64,000 nucleotides of DNA from the NCBI RefSeq assembly GCF_021462225.1, contig NC_061812.1, positions 42,701,363-42,765,362 on the forward strand. Reading direction: 5' to 3'. The translations under genes were made by a program, and so were the position numbers. The notes below the pieces were generated by a model, which saw only the letters and a list, made by a program, of their open reading frames with translations, made no database searches and had not been told where the DNA came from. The stretch is from Girardinichthys multiradiatus. Taxonomy: Eukaryota > Chordata > Actinopteri > Cyprinodontiformes > Goodeidae. Positions within the stretch are counted from its first letter, which is position 1; every line of letters begins with the position of its first letter. Positions 55,234 through 64,000 of this stretch are shown one piece after another.

Positions 55234-56139
55234 CCCAATGTCCCAGTCCCTTAAAGCACCTCATTAATGTGGTAGATCAATAGAAGAGCGGGTCCATTGC
55301 TCCATTTGGGCTAGTCTGTGTAAAATCAGTGGGGAAAGGCCCAGCCATTAGGGGCTGACCGATGAGCCTCTCCCCTAGCTCTAGATCATGCAAGGTAACT
55401 TGGTGATTTACTGATTTAATGGAAAATATAAAAAATAAAAAAACTCTTCTTCTATCTGGTCTACAGCTTACAACAGCCAGCAACAAAATAAAGGTGTACA
55501 AAGTTGGGACATCAGGTATTTAGCTGTAATATTGGCAAATTCATAATTTAGAGGTATAACACTGCTAGAGTTGGTCTCATAAATATTTGAGCATGTACTG
55601 TAGGTCAGAAAATCATCTGTTGTTAATAAACAAGTCTAATCTGAGTTTTCCAGCACATTGTTACAGAACATCCCCGAAAGTCCTAGTTCACAACAAAGAG
55701 AGCTGTTTGGCATGTTCACTGGAGGGAAGCAAACTCAGGCAGTATTTTCATCTGACTAGCTTTGTTGTGGTAAAAATCTGCTGTAACTGATGGCAGAAAC
55801 ATGTTCTCTCTGGTGGATTAGTTTAAAATGAGATGACTGATGGAGACGGAGGTTGCTGGGAAAAAGCATGCTCATCAGTCTTCCCCCTGCCGTTGCATTT
55901 AGGGAAAGAAACAATCATTTTCGTTTCATTTGCCACTTGCTCTTTTTTTCCATTCACAACTTAGTTCACAACAGCCTCCAGCGCAGCACTGATGCTCCAG
56001 CTAGGTTTTAGACGTTATGGGATTTCAGCACTGCAGTCTTGTTCATGTCAGCTAATCTGAATGCATTTAGAATAATATTTTGGTTAGCTTAAATTACCGT
56101 CTGTATGGTGACGTGATCTTGTTTATTACACTTCTGGTT
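55234..56139. other. No recognisable feature
   Basis: Short frames only; no repeat boundary seen. Confidence 0.5.
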
Positions 56140-56588
56140 AGAGGTTTACATACACTCATTATCCTCATTAATGCTGTAATATTGTTAGGTTTTTAATGAT
56201 GCCTTTGTTTGTTTTAGGGGTGATTGAAAATACATATTACAGCTTTAATGATTTTTTAAAATAAGAATCGGTGCACAAGTTTGAAATTGTTGTAGATTTT
56301 CTCTAATCTACACCGGGTCAGATTTATTTATAAAGGTTAAATATATTCATACAACCCAACTAATATTTGTGTAATATGTGGTGCAAACTGCACTTCAACC
56401 ACATGCTTTTAGTAGACATCAACAGACTTCTGTTATAATTTTGACATGATGTTTGACTGCTCTTATCAGAGCTGTTTGAATCCATACAAATCGGCCAGTT
56501 TCCTGCAATGGAACTGCCTTTTAAGCATATTTCTGAAAGAATGTTGGATCAGGGCCATTCCAGAACCTTAAAGCCTGCTTTATTTATT

Positions 56589-56940
56589 CTAAGACAAGTT
56601 TTGATGTGTGTTTGGGATAATTGTCCCGTTGGAACAGCAAATTCTGTCAACATTTAAAGCTGTTAATTTTGAGTGCAGTTGAAGATTTTGTAGGTTGTCC
56701 ATCTTCTTTGGTTCACCAGTACCAATAGCAGTGAAGCCTATCCTGCAGCCCCCACCATGTTTGACAAATAAAACTTTGTGCTTAGGTTTGAAAGCCTCAC
56801 CATGACTCCTTAAAAAAATATTCATATTTTTTATTTTGGGCCACATAGCTCCATTTTTGACCCATCTAAGCATAAAACATTCCTCCAGAAAGTGGTGGTT
56901 TTTGACCAGTCAATTAAAACCTGGTGCTTGTTTGGTTGTT
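56589..56940 (-). pseudogene. Tc1-like transposase fragment
   Basis: A minus-strand frame of 94 codons (56589-56873) contains VLFVKHGGGCRIGFTAIGTG. This corresponds to the KHGGG-x-x-x-x-G segment between the first and second catalytic Asp of Tc1 transposases. Neither catalytic Asp region is clearly intact, and the gene is cut by the inserted element just upstream at 56946. Confidence 0.65.
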
Positions 56941-56945
56941 CTAAG

Positions 56946-57676
56946 CAGAGGTGAGCAGAGTAGCCAAAAAATATACTCAAGAGAATCACTATTTCAACTG
57001 GTTTACTCAAGTCATCATCCAAACAAATTACTCAAGAGTGACAAGGTATTCAGTAAAAAGGCTACTTAAGGACTGAGTGCTTGAGTAGTACTGTTTAATC
57101 TAATTTAAATTTTGAAGATAATGTAATCATACAGACATAATATAAAATGTGCAAGTTCTGGTACTCAAAATAATAAGATAAATAAAACACATCATTACAA
57201 AATAACAAATTTGGGTTGTTTTCTTTTCACAACATAAAACCTTCGAAGACAATACTTACAGTAGGTAGTGTACTGTATATATGTTAGAATAGTGCATTAT
57301 TATGTCATTATTATATTACTATTATGAAGTATTTCTAGTCACTATATACTGTTTACTGTATGTTTACTTAACCTCAAAATGACACAGCAGACTCAGCAAA
57401 TAGAAAATAACATTTAAAACAACGAAGCTTGTTTACAAACCAGACGTTATGCTAAAATGTTTTGCTAAAACATGCTTGTTCTTGATTTAGCAAAGTAACT
57501 CGAGGTGGGTAGAGTAGCCAGAAATTATACTCAAGTAAGAGTAAGGTTACTTCATACTATTATTACTCAAGTAAAAAGGTATGGTGGAGTACAAATACAG
57601 CTGAGCTAGGCTCTCCTAGAAGAAGCTAGAACTAGAAGTTACTCAAGTAAATGTAACTAGTTGATACCCACCTTTG
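56946..57676. mobile_element. hAT-type non-autonomous element, 8-bp duplication
   Basis: Begins CAGAGGTGAGCAGAGTAGCC and ends ...ATACCCACCTTTG, so the termini CAGAGGTG/CACCTTTG are inverted. It is flanked by an 8-bp site, GTTCTAAG (56938-56945) and GCTCTAAG (57677-57684), differing at one base. The interior is full of ACTCAAGTAA words, as in known teleost hAT-derived MITEs. A second copy of the left-end sequence, GAGGTGGGTAGAGTAGCC, lies at 57503-57520 in the same orientation, so the element is composite. No transposase. Confidence 0.8.
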
Positions 57677-58350
57677 GCTCTAAGAAGACAATGATCCCAA
57701 ACACACATCAGTTAGTTTTGGAAGGTTTACATTAGGCATCCTCATTCAAGGTGAATGTTTTAATCTGATATTAATGTCCAAGATGAGTAAATGGAACATC
57801 CCATCAAAGCTGTATGTATTATTTGTAGGATTGTTCTTAGGGATTTGTTGTGAATACAGACCCAGAATGTTACCAATATCTTCACAACAGCAAATAATCA
57901 TTTTGAACAACATTTTAAAAATATTATATAAAAAGAAGTATAAAAAGAAATCACCTTTCAGACCACATTAAATTCAATTAACTGCAGATCTTCAAAGCAT
58001 TTCAGTTTGGTGGGCGTTTAACTGCTATGGGTTGTTCCTATTACCAGAGGATAAGGAAAAGTATCACACAATAAATGACACTGGACACTCTGGATTTCTC
58101 AGAGCAATAAACACTTATTTTCATCATTCTTGTTGTTATGGAGCCCACACTGCAGTTCTCTCCTGACTTTATTTCATTTGATTTCTGTGGTTTTCAGAGA
58201 TTATGTTCCAAGGAAAGTCTAATGTGTTGATATTGGGGGACTTAACTTGATAAAAATGTAATACTTTTGGTTCTTATTTGGCTCAGATGAGTTTATTTTT
58301 TTTTCAATTCAGAAAAGAATCTAGATGAAGAACAATGTATGTAAACCCAT

Positions 58351-58473
58351 CTTCTTGTGCCTTTGTTCTAAGATGAGTAATTTTGAATATTATGTGCTCT
58401 AACGAAAACATAGCTTTGCAATAAATGCCAATTAATGCAGGTCAAGTCACTTTAAAGAGAAACACCCTACAGC
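58351..58473. other. Spacer between two Tc1-like elements
   Basis: Nothing recognised. Confidence 0.5.
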
Positions 58474-59510
58474 ATGAGCCTTGCAAAAATCTTCCATACA
58501 ACCTCACACTCAAGTGTCTTGTATTGGGATTTAATGCAACAGGCCAACATTAAGTAATAATGTTTGTAAACAGAATTTTTCAAGTCTTGCCACAGATTCT
58601 CAATTGGATTCAGATCTAGACTTTGACTGGGCCATTCTAACACATTTAATCTAAACTATTCCATTGTAACTCTGGTTTGTGTTTTGTGTTGTTTGAAGAT
58701 GAATCTCTGCCTCAGTTTTTTGTACCCTTTAACAGGTTTTCATCCTAGGATTACCCTCTCCATCTGTCTCTCGATTAATTCTAATCAACTTCTCTGTCCT
58801 TGCTGACGGAAAGCATCCTCACAGCATGATGCTGCCACCAATGTGTTCTACCGTGGGCATAGTGTGTTCTGGGTGATTTGCAGTATTAGTTTTTTAATGC
58901 ACATAAACTGTTTTGCATGTAGGCCATATAATTCAGTTTTGGTCTCACCTAACCTGAGCAGCTTCTTCCACATGTTTCCTGTGTCCCCTTCATGGATTAT
59001 TGTAAAATGTATGCACGCTGGTTTTTATGGCTTTCTATCAACAGTTGTTTTCTGCTTTTCACCCTTTCATGGCGATCTGAAGAGTACACAACTAATTGAT
59101 TTTTTTCCGTCCTGAGCTGTGGATCTCTGTAGCTCCTTCAGTGAATCCATGGGCCTCCTGGCTGCTTCTCTGATTAATGCTGTTGTTGCTTGCCTTGCCA
59201 GCAGGACTACCAAGTCTGTCAACTTTGCCATACAGTTTCCACTCTCAGATGATGGATTGAACCGTGTTTATAACCTAGCCCTGCTTTGAACTTTTCATCT
59301 ACTTTCTCCCTGACCTTTCTGCTGTGTTCCTTGGTCTTCCTGATGCTCCCAGTTCACTAATGCTCTCTAATAAACCTCTGAGGCCCTCACAAAACAGCTG
59401 GATTTATACTGAGATTAAATTACACCCAAATGGACTCTTTTTATGAATTAGTTGATTTCTGAAATTAATTGGGTAACCTGGATTTTATGTTGGGATTTGC
59501 AAACTTGGCT
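58474..59510 (-). mobile_element. Tc1-like transposon remnant
   Basis: The left end GAGCCTTGCAAAAATCTTCC is followed by stretches that belong to a very common teleost Tc1-like family. They include AAGTCTTGCCACAGATTCTC, GACTTTGACTGGGCCATTC, CACAGCATGATGCTGCCACC, GAGCTGTGGATCTCTG and TGATTAATGCTG. The transposase lies on the minus strand and is broken by many stops and indels; its N-terminal part is opposite about 59050-59350. A second copy of the family lies at 36.8 kb. The right inverted repeat is poorly preserved. Confidence 0.75.
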
Positions 59511-60892
59511 TAGTCGGCAAGTTTCCTCCATCACTTCTAGCAGGCTGAAAGCAGCACTGAATAATCCAGAAGAAAGTATAGTGAGTGTCAATGCTCCACC
59601 TGCCAGCTGGAGCTTCCTCTACAGTCCACATTGTGGACTGTGACTTATAAACTTCACTTCTTTTGTCTGTCTCCTAAAGTGCACAGTTGCACTGAGATTA
59701 ATTTGCTGCATGACTGGGAGGGACATATGGATGTTAGTGCCTGCTGACAAAGTGCTAAATCATGTCTTGTTCTGAAAGGCTAGACTCTGACCTTGGGAGG
59801 TGTCTCGCATCGGCTGATTGATGGCATATAGGCGCCAGGCACAACGAAGACAGTGATCGATTGGATTTGGACTCGCTCAGCTCTTTCTGATCCCCGCTTG
59901 GGACCCCGATCAACTACTCTTCCACTGTATATGTTTTATTTCTATTTTATTATGCTAAGTCATGATGTCAGGTTGTATCTTCAACACATGATTCGGCATG
60001 TAAGCCTTTAGTCATACAGGGAAAATTCCTGTTTATTTATCAATTATTGCAGCTAGACCTATGAGCAGATACTAAGTAATTCTATTATACAGTATGATCT
60101 TTGCTATAAAAAAATATCTGTTACATAGTTCATCTTGCCCCACAGCCTGCCATGAATGAAATTTTAACGTCAAACTGAAGAAACGTGCTCCTTCATTTGC
60201 TGAAGTTCCAAACTTGGAAATTCAAGGCACCATATTTTTTGATCAATATCAGTATCTAAATCCACATGCTTCAATTATAGTGATTGCCAATATTTGTCAT
60301 AATGAAATTTTCCAACAGCATACTGCATAAACTCATGTTTTCTAAGGGACCATGCTGACATCTCCTGGACATAGAGCAAACTGCAAGAATTTTATTTACA
60401 AAATCATAGATCAACAGGTAATCCAGACTAAACATGGTTAACATTGGTTACTTCTTTAGTATGAGGAGAAGAAAATGGTTAATGCAGATAAGCTGTCATG
60501 TTCGCATTTTGATATATTTCTGAAAACAGGTGTTTCAGAACATGTTCTGCAGTAGCCATACATCTTACGAGACACAGCTTTCTATGAAAGTTTAACTTGT
60601 ACAGTGCAGTATGGAAAGATGAAAGAGAGTACACACATAGAAAAGAACTAGGATGGCTCTTTAAATCCTGTGGTTTGGAAATAAAAAAAACAATATTAAT
60701 CCATGGTTCACTTTAACATAAAGGAATGAATATTGGATTCAGTTTGCGCTCAGCATTCATAGCTCTTTTAGAAGTATGAATGCTGATAGAAAAAGACATT
60801 TATCACAATGATTGATTCAAATGTGATTTATTGAGTTTCCCAAATGCATGGAACCAGTTTTTTTTTTCGTTCATTTTGATATAAAAATTGGC
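59511..60892. other. No recognisable gene
   Basis: Short frames only. A GC-richer patch at 59790-59900 has no identifiable feature. Confidence 0.5.
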
Positions 60893-61290
60893 GACAGGAG
60901 TTTTGGTTTGGGGACCAGTGGATTTCCTATCTGCTTTTTGCAGATGACGTGATTCTGACAGCTTCCTCTGGCCATGACCTACAGCATGCACTGCAGAGGT
61001 TTGCAGCTGATTGCAAAGCGGGGGGATGAGTATTAGCACCTTCAGGTCCATGGCAAGGGTTCTCAACCGGAAAAAAGTGGCTTGCCCTCTCCAGTTTGGA
61101 GGGGAGTCATTGCCCTAGGACAAGCTGGACGGACTATGTCTCTCGGCTAACCTGGAAATGCCTCGGTCTTCCACCAGAGGAGCCTGGCGGAAGGGTCTGT
61201 GAAGAGTCAAGTCTGGACGTCTCTATTGAGATTTCTGCACCCACGACCGGGTTCCAGATAAGAGCAAGACATCGAGTATGGCATAAAACT
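60893..61290 (+). pseudogene. Rex3/RTE LINE fragment: RT motif C joined to C-terminus
   Basis: Plus strand 60910-61115 reads WFGDQWISYLLFADDVILTA, then HDLQHALQRFAADC. The same sequence, with few changes, occurs in the Rex3 element at 22.9 kb. After a one-base frame change near 61026 it goes on to KKVACPLQFGGESLP. At about 61118 it jumps to SWTDYVSRLTWKCLGLPPEE (from 61123), the very C-terminus of RTE proteins. About 300 residues between are deleted. It is a short, dead piece that shows the family is multicopy here. Confidence 0.8.
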
Positions 61291-61529
61291 TCATAACAAT
61301 CTGTAAGAAAAACTTTGGTATTCAATAAGAGAAATGAAAAGCCTCTCCGTGACTTTTCCATTTTCCTCTAGTCTTTATTTGCATTGTGTTCTTCTATTAG
61401 CTATTAAAGGCCAATTCAACACCTCTACCCCTTCTCTGTACAGAGTTTAGGAATGTTTCTGCAGCTACAAAAATACCAGAAAGCTTTGTCTGAAGGGGAT
61501 GCATGACAAAGGTTGCTATTACCTGAGCA
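61291..61529. other. No recognisable feature
   Basis: Spacer between the plus-strand Rex3 fragment and the minus-strand L2-like LINE. Confidence 0.55.
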
Positions 61530-63271
61530 CCTGGTTACATCAAAAGAGTTGCCAGTGGAGTGAAGATAAGATGGGAGAAATGTGCTCATATTTACGTGTG
61601 CCAGTTAAAAGCCTCACTGCAGCATGTTGGAGCCTTTGCAGTTGGGCAATGGAGGACCCGCTAACCCGCACATAAAGTGCATTACAGTAATCCAGCTGGG
61701 TGGTAATAAAGGCATGGATCACTGTCTCAAAATGTCTTCTTGGAATAAAGTATTTTATTTTGGCTATCTGCCAAAATAATGATAAAAACTCCTTTTAACA
61801 ACTGACCTGATGTGGTTGTCTAATTTGAGATCATGATCTAATTCAACTCCTAAATTCTTCACTAACAATTTATTGTACTGAGTCAAGGAACCTAGATTTA
61901 TAGGGGAGTGACCCGTAGTACCTCCAAAAACCATAACCTCAGTCTTGGTTTCATTAAAACTTAAAAAATGTATTGCCATCCAGGCCTTCAGGTCCTCAAG
62001 ACACCTAAGAAGTGAATGTATCGCAAACGAATTTGACTTTTTAAGAGGGAGATAGATCTGGCTGTCATCTGCGTAACAATGAAATGATATACCATGCCTT
62101 CTGAGAATAGAACCAAGTGGGAGCAAATAGAGGGAAAACAGAAGCGGGCCTAAAATCGAGCCTTGAGGGACTCCACAAAAAATAGGAGAAGAGGAGGACA
62201 CTGACCCCTCAAGACTAACACAGAATGTTCGGTTGGACAAATAGGATCTGAACCAATTTAAGGCAACACCTTTGATTCCCACCCACTGGTCCAAACGAGA
62301 TAACAGAATGTCATGGTCTACAGTGTCAAAAGCAGCTGTTAGGTCCAAAAGCACAAGGATGACAAAATCACCAGTGTCAGTTGCTAAAAGAATATCATTA
62401 AATACATTTAAAAGAGCTGATTCAGTGCTGTGGAAAGTTTTAAAACCAGACTGAAAAACCTCGAGGATATTATGTTCTTCAAGAAAACTAAGTAATCGAC
62501 TATACACAGTTTTCTCAAGGACTTTGGAAATAAAAGAAAGCTTGGAAATTGGCCTAAAATTAGCTAAATTAGTGGTGTCTAGTCCAGGTTTTTTAATAAG
62601 AGGTTGCACCACTGGATGTTTAAAATGATCAGGAACCACACCAGAGGACAGACTACTATTAATAAGTTCAAGACAAAATTGTTCTATGATGGGGAAAACC
62701 TTTTTAAAAAGTCGAGGAGGGACAGCATCATTAGGAGAACCTGAAGGCTTCAGGTGAGAGATAATCTGCTGAAGATAAGACAGTCACAAGTTCAAACCTG
62801 ACAAAAACAGCACAAGCAGGAACATTAATAGAAGGATCATGGGCAGAAGGTAAAATATGGTCTCTAATAGTTCTGATTTTATCTATGAAAAAGTGAAGAA
62901 AGTTTTCACAAAGAACAGAGGGAGCATCAATGCAAACAGTTTGTGGAGGATTAAGAACCGAGTCAATTATTGTAAATAAAACACGAAGTTTGTGAGAGTT
63001 TGACTGGATAACATTAGACAGATATATTATTTTGGCTTCCTTCACAGTCTTTTGATATCGACGCCAAGAATCCTTTAATATTTGAAACAAGACCACCAGC
63101 CTGTCCCTTTTCCACCTGCGCTCTGCCTTGCGGCATTCACGCCTATAGCAGCCTGGGTCGTTTCATTCAGCCAGGGCTCAGATTTGAGTTTAGGCTTTCT
63201 AGACTTTACAGGAGCCCCAGTGTCCATGACAGACTGGCAGGTTGCATGAAACCAGAAACTGAAATCTTGCG
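61530..63271 (-). mobile_element. L2-like LINE, 5' and 3' incomplete
   Basis: Minus-strand LINE related to, but distinct from, the L2 copy at 19.3 kb. Coding sequence starts near 63271, where a Ty1/copia LTR abuts it, and runs to about 61540. There the frame ends after SPILSSLHWQLF and the rest of the protein and the 3' tail are absent. The endonuclease would lie beyond the Ty1/copia insertion, outside this window. Confidence 0.8.
61540..63250 (-). pseudogene. L2-like LINE reverse transcriptase
   Basis: Pre-RT part 62731-63250 (PWLNETTQAAI ... FQILKDSWRRYQKTVKEAK) contains a stop near 63084 and a frame change near 62785. The main frame to 61764 holds the complete catalytic core: LANFRPISKLSFISKVLEK, motif A VLLDLTAAFDTVDHD, motif B GVPQGSILGPLLF and motif C FHCYADDSQIY. 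A further frame change near 61770-61790 leads to the thumb/C-terminal part (FITTQLDYCNALY, 61540-61722). The core is intact, unlike the 19.3-kb copy, but the gene is broken in at least three places. Confidence 0.88.
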
Positions 63272-63512
63272 TGTTGTTGACTGAAGACGCTGGAGTCTGT
63301 GAGTTTCTTCAGCCTCTATCATGCATATTTATTGAAGAACTTTAACAAAGTTACATGTAAGCCCTTTTGCTTACAGCGCCATCCTCTTCAGTAAAAGTAA
63401 AACATAATGACGTCGCACATGCGCACACCAGGAGTAACATACATAACAACAACAACAGGTGGCAGTATTGAAACATGTTGAGTAAGAGCGTTTGCAATAG
63501 TAAAGTTTAACA
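63272..63512 (-). repeat. 3' LTR of a Ty1/copia element, 241 bp
   Basis: On the minus strand it begins TGTTAAACTT (63512) and ends ...TCAACAACA (63272), so the ends TGTT/AACA are inverted. It is preceded by a purine tract AGTGGGGG (63513-63520), the plus-strand primer, and contains AATAAA opposite about 63335-63342. It abuts L2-like LINE sequence directly. The other LTR is outside the window, so the target duplication cannot be checked. Confidence 0.8.
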
Positions 63513-63565
63513 CCCCCACTCGCTCGTAACTCACTGAGTTATCTTGAAAACATATCCCTGCACAT

Positions 63566-64000
63566 TTATGTGCCAAATATCTCCTGGGAAAACTTTTTCA
63601 GTTTTAATTTAGTAGCAGGTTTTGTCATTAAATCTGCAAGCATTTGATCAGTAGGACAATATTGCAGCACTACCTGTCCAGTGTTTACTACTTCCCTAAT
63701 AAAATGGTACTTAATATCAATATGTTTACATCTCTGTCGGTTCACTGGGTTCTTAGCCAGTGCAATAGTGCCTTGGTTGTCTTCATAAACTTTTGTTTGT
63801 GAATACTGGTAACTATCTATGCCCTTCAGAAGTTGTTCCAGAAAAAAACATTCTTGTATTGCAGATGCTAATGACATGTACTCTGCCTCGCAGGTAGACA
63901 GTGCCACTGTTGGTTGCTTCTTCGTCTTCCAAGAGATCAAATAACTTTCATCATTTAACCTAGCACAATACCCAGTTATGCTCCTCCTATCAGTTGTATC
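63566..64000 (-). CDS. Ty1/copia polyprotein, RNase H end (partial)
   Basis: Open minus-strand frame from the window edge (64000) to a stop at 63566-63568, with no internal stop over 144 codons. It reads DRRSITGYCARLNDESYLIS, SWKTKKQ, STCEAEY (RNase H acidic residue), YEDNQGTIALAKNPV and CKHIDIKYHFIRE, the classical C-terminal region of copia-type pol. RNase H removes the RNA template during reverse transcription. The stop lies about 45 bases before the purine tract, as expected at the 3' end of such an element. The rest of the polyprotein is beyond the window; whether the element is intact is unknown. Confidence 0.92.
   Translation of the reverse strand, partial: DTTDRRSITGYCARLNDESYLISWKTKKQPTVALSTCEAEYMSLASAIQECFFLEQLLKGIDSYQYSQTKVYEDNQGTIALAKNPVNRQRCKHIDIKYHFIREVVNTGQVVLQYCPTDQMLADLMTKPATKLKLKKFSQEIFGT

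Larger units (their letters stand above)
56140..58350 (-). mobile_element. Tc1-like transposon split by a hAT-type element
   Basis: The left end GGTTAGAGGTTTACATACAC (56138-56157) is matched by ATGTATGTAAACC near 58336-58348. The 2.2-kb span contains a 731-bp guest (56946-57676) with its duplicated site; without it the element would be about 1.47 kb, a usual Tc1 size. Transposase remnants lie on the minus strand (56589-56940). All frames are decayed. Confidence 0.75.

Overview
This window looks like a stretch of a teleost fish nuclear genome. The evidence is its repeat content. It holds Rex1/Babar-like, Rex3 (RTE) and L2-type LINEs, several Tc1-like elements, hAT, PIF/Harbinger and Kolobok-type DNA elements with THAP domains, an epsilon/gamma-like endogenous retrovirus (ERV), a solo LTR, the 3' end of a Ty1/copia element and tRNA-derived SINEs. 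The DNA is AT-rich, frames are short, and there are no bacterial-style operons. I find no convincing host protein-coding gene, rRNA or genuine tRNA gene. The window reads as intergenic or intronic DNA in which nearly every long open frame is a transposon or retrovirus frame, or its antisense shadow.

Layout. 1-5.16 kb: nothing recognised. 5.17-7.70 kb (-): Rex1-like LINE whose endonuclease is mostly deleted. 7.7-14.8 kb: mostly unannotated, with Tc1-like ends near 10.0-10.3 and 11.1-11.5 kb. 14.8-18.3 kb: hAT-like sequence at both sides and a decayed unknown coding remnant (15.8-16.5 kb, -). 19.3-21.96 kb (+): L2 LINE lacking its reverse transcriptase (RT) catalytic core. 22.15-22.6 kb: tandem repeat. 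22.6-25.5 kb (-): Rex3, one frame with three amber stops. 27.4-28.1 kb (-): hAT transposase C-terminus. 28.75-35.16 kb (+): broken ERV with a 5' LTR, tRNA-Pro-like primer site, pol and partial env, but no 3' LTR. 35.16-36.18 kb (-): THAP-domain transposon remnant abutting the env break.

36.8-37.2 kb: Tc1-like remnant. 38.07-38.64 kb (-): SINE-like repeat inside an L2 3' end. 41.07-41.58 kb: solo LTR with a perfect 5-bp target duplication. 42.10-45.75 kb: Kolobok/T2-like element with TTAA ends and a THAP remnant, carrying a SINE and a microsatellite-flanked repeat. 48.7-48.9 kb: Tc1-like left end. 49.3-51.3 kb: an older long-inverted-repeat element split by a 1,531-bp Tc1-like element whose 200-bp inverted repeats are 199/200 identical. 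52.21-53.21 kb: a 1-kb PIF/Harbinger derivative keeping the first exons of both its genes, pointing at each other. 56.14-58.35 kb: Tc1-like element split by a hAT-type element with an 8-bp duplication. 58.5-59.5 kb (-): another Tc1-like remnant. 60.9-61.3 kb (+): Rex3 fragment. 61.5-63.27 kb (-): L2-like LINE with an intact RT core, interrupted by a Ty1/copia element (63.27-64.0 kb, -) that runs off the window.

The genes do not form a pathway; they are independent selfish elements in a nested pile. I found no previously undescribed system I would defend. The best leads are the Tc1-like element with near-identical ends around a dead transposase, the two-headed Harbinger derivative, the Kolobok-like element with a THAP remnant, a CRE-plus-TATA module near 28.29 kb, and perfect hairpins at 46.76, 48.29 and 37.04 kb. 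Family names rest on motif recognition from memory, not on a database search.
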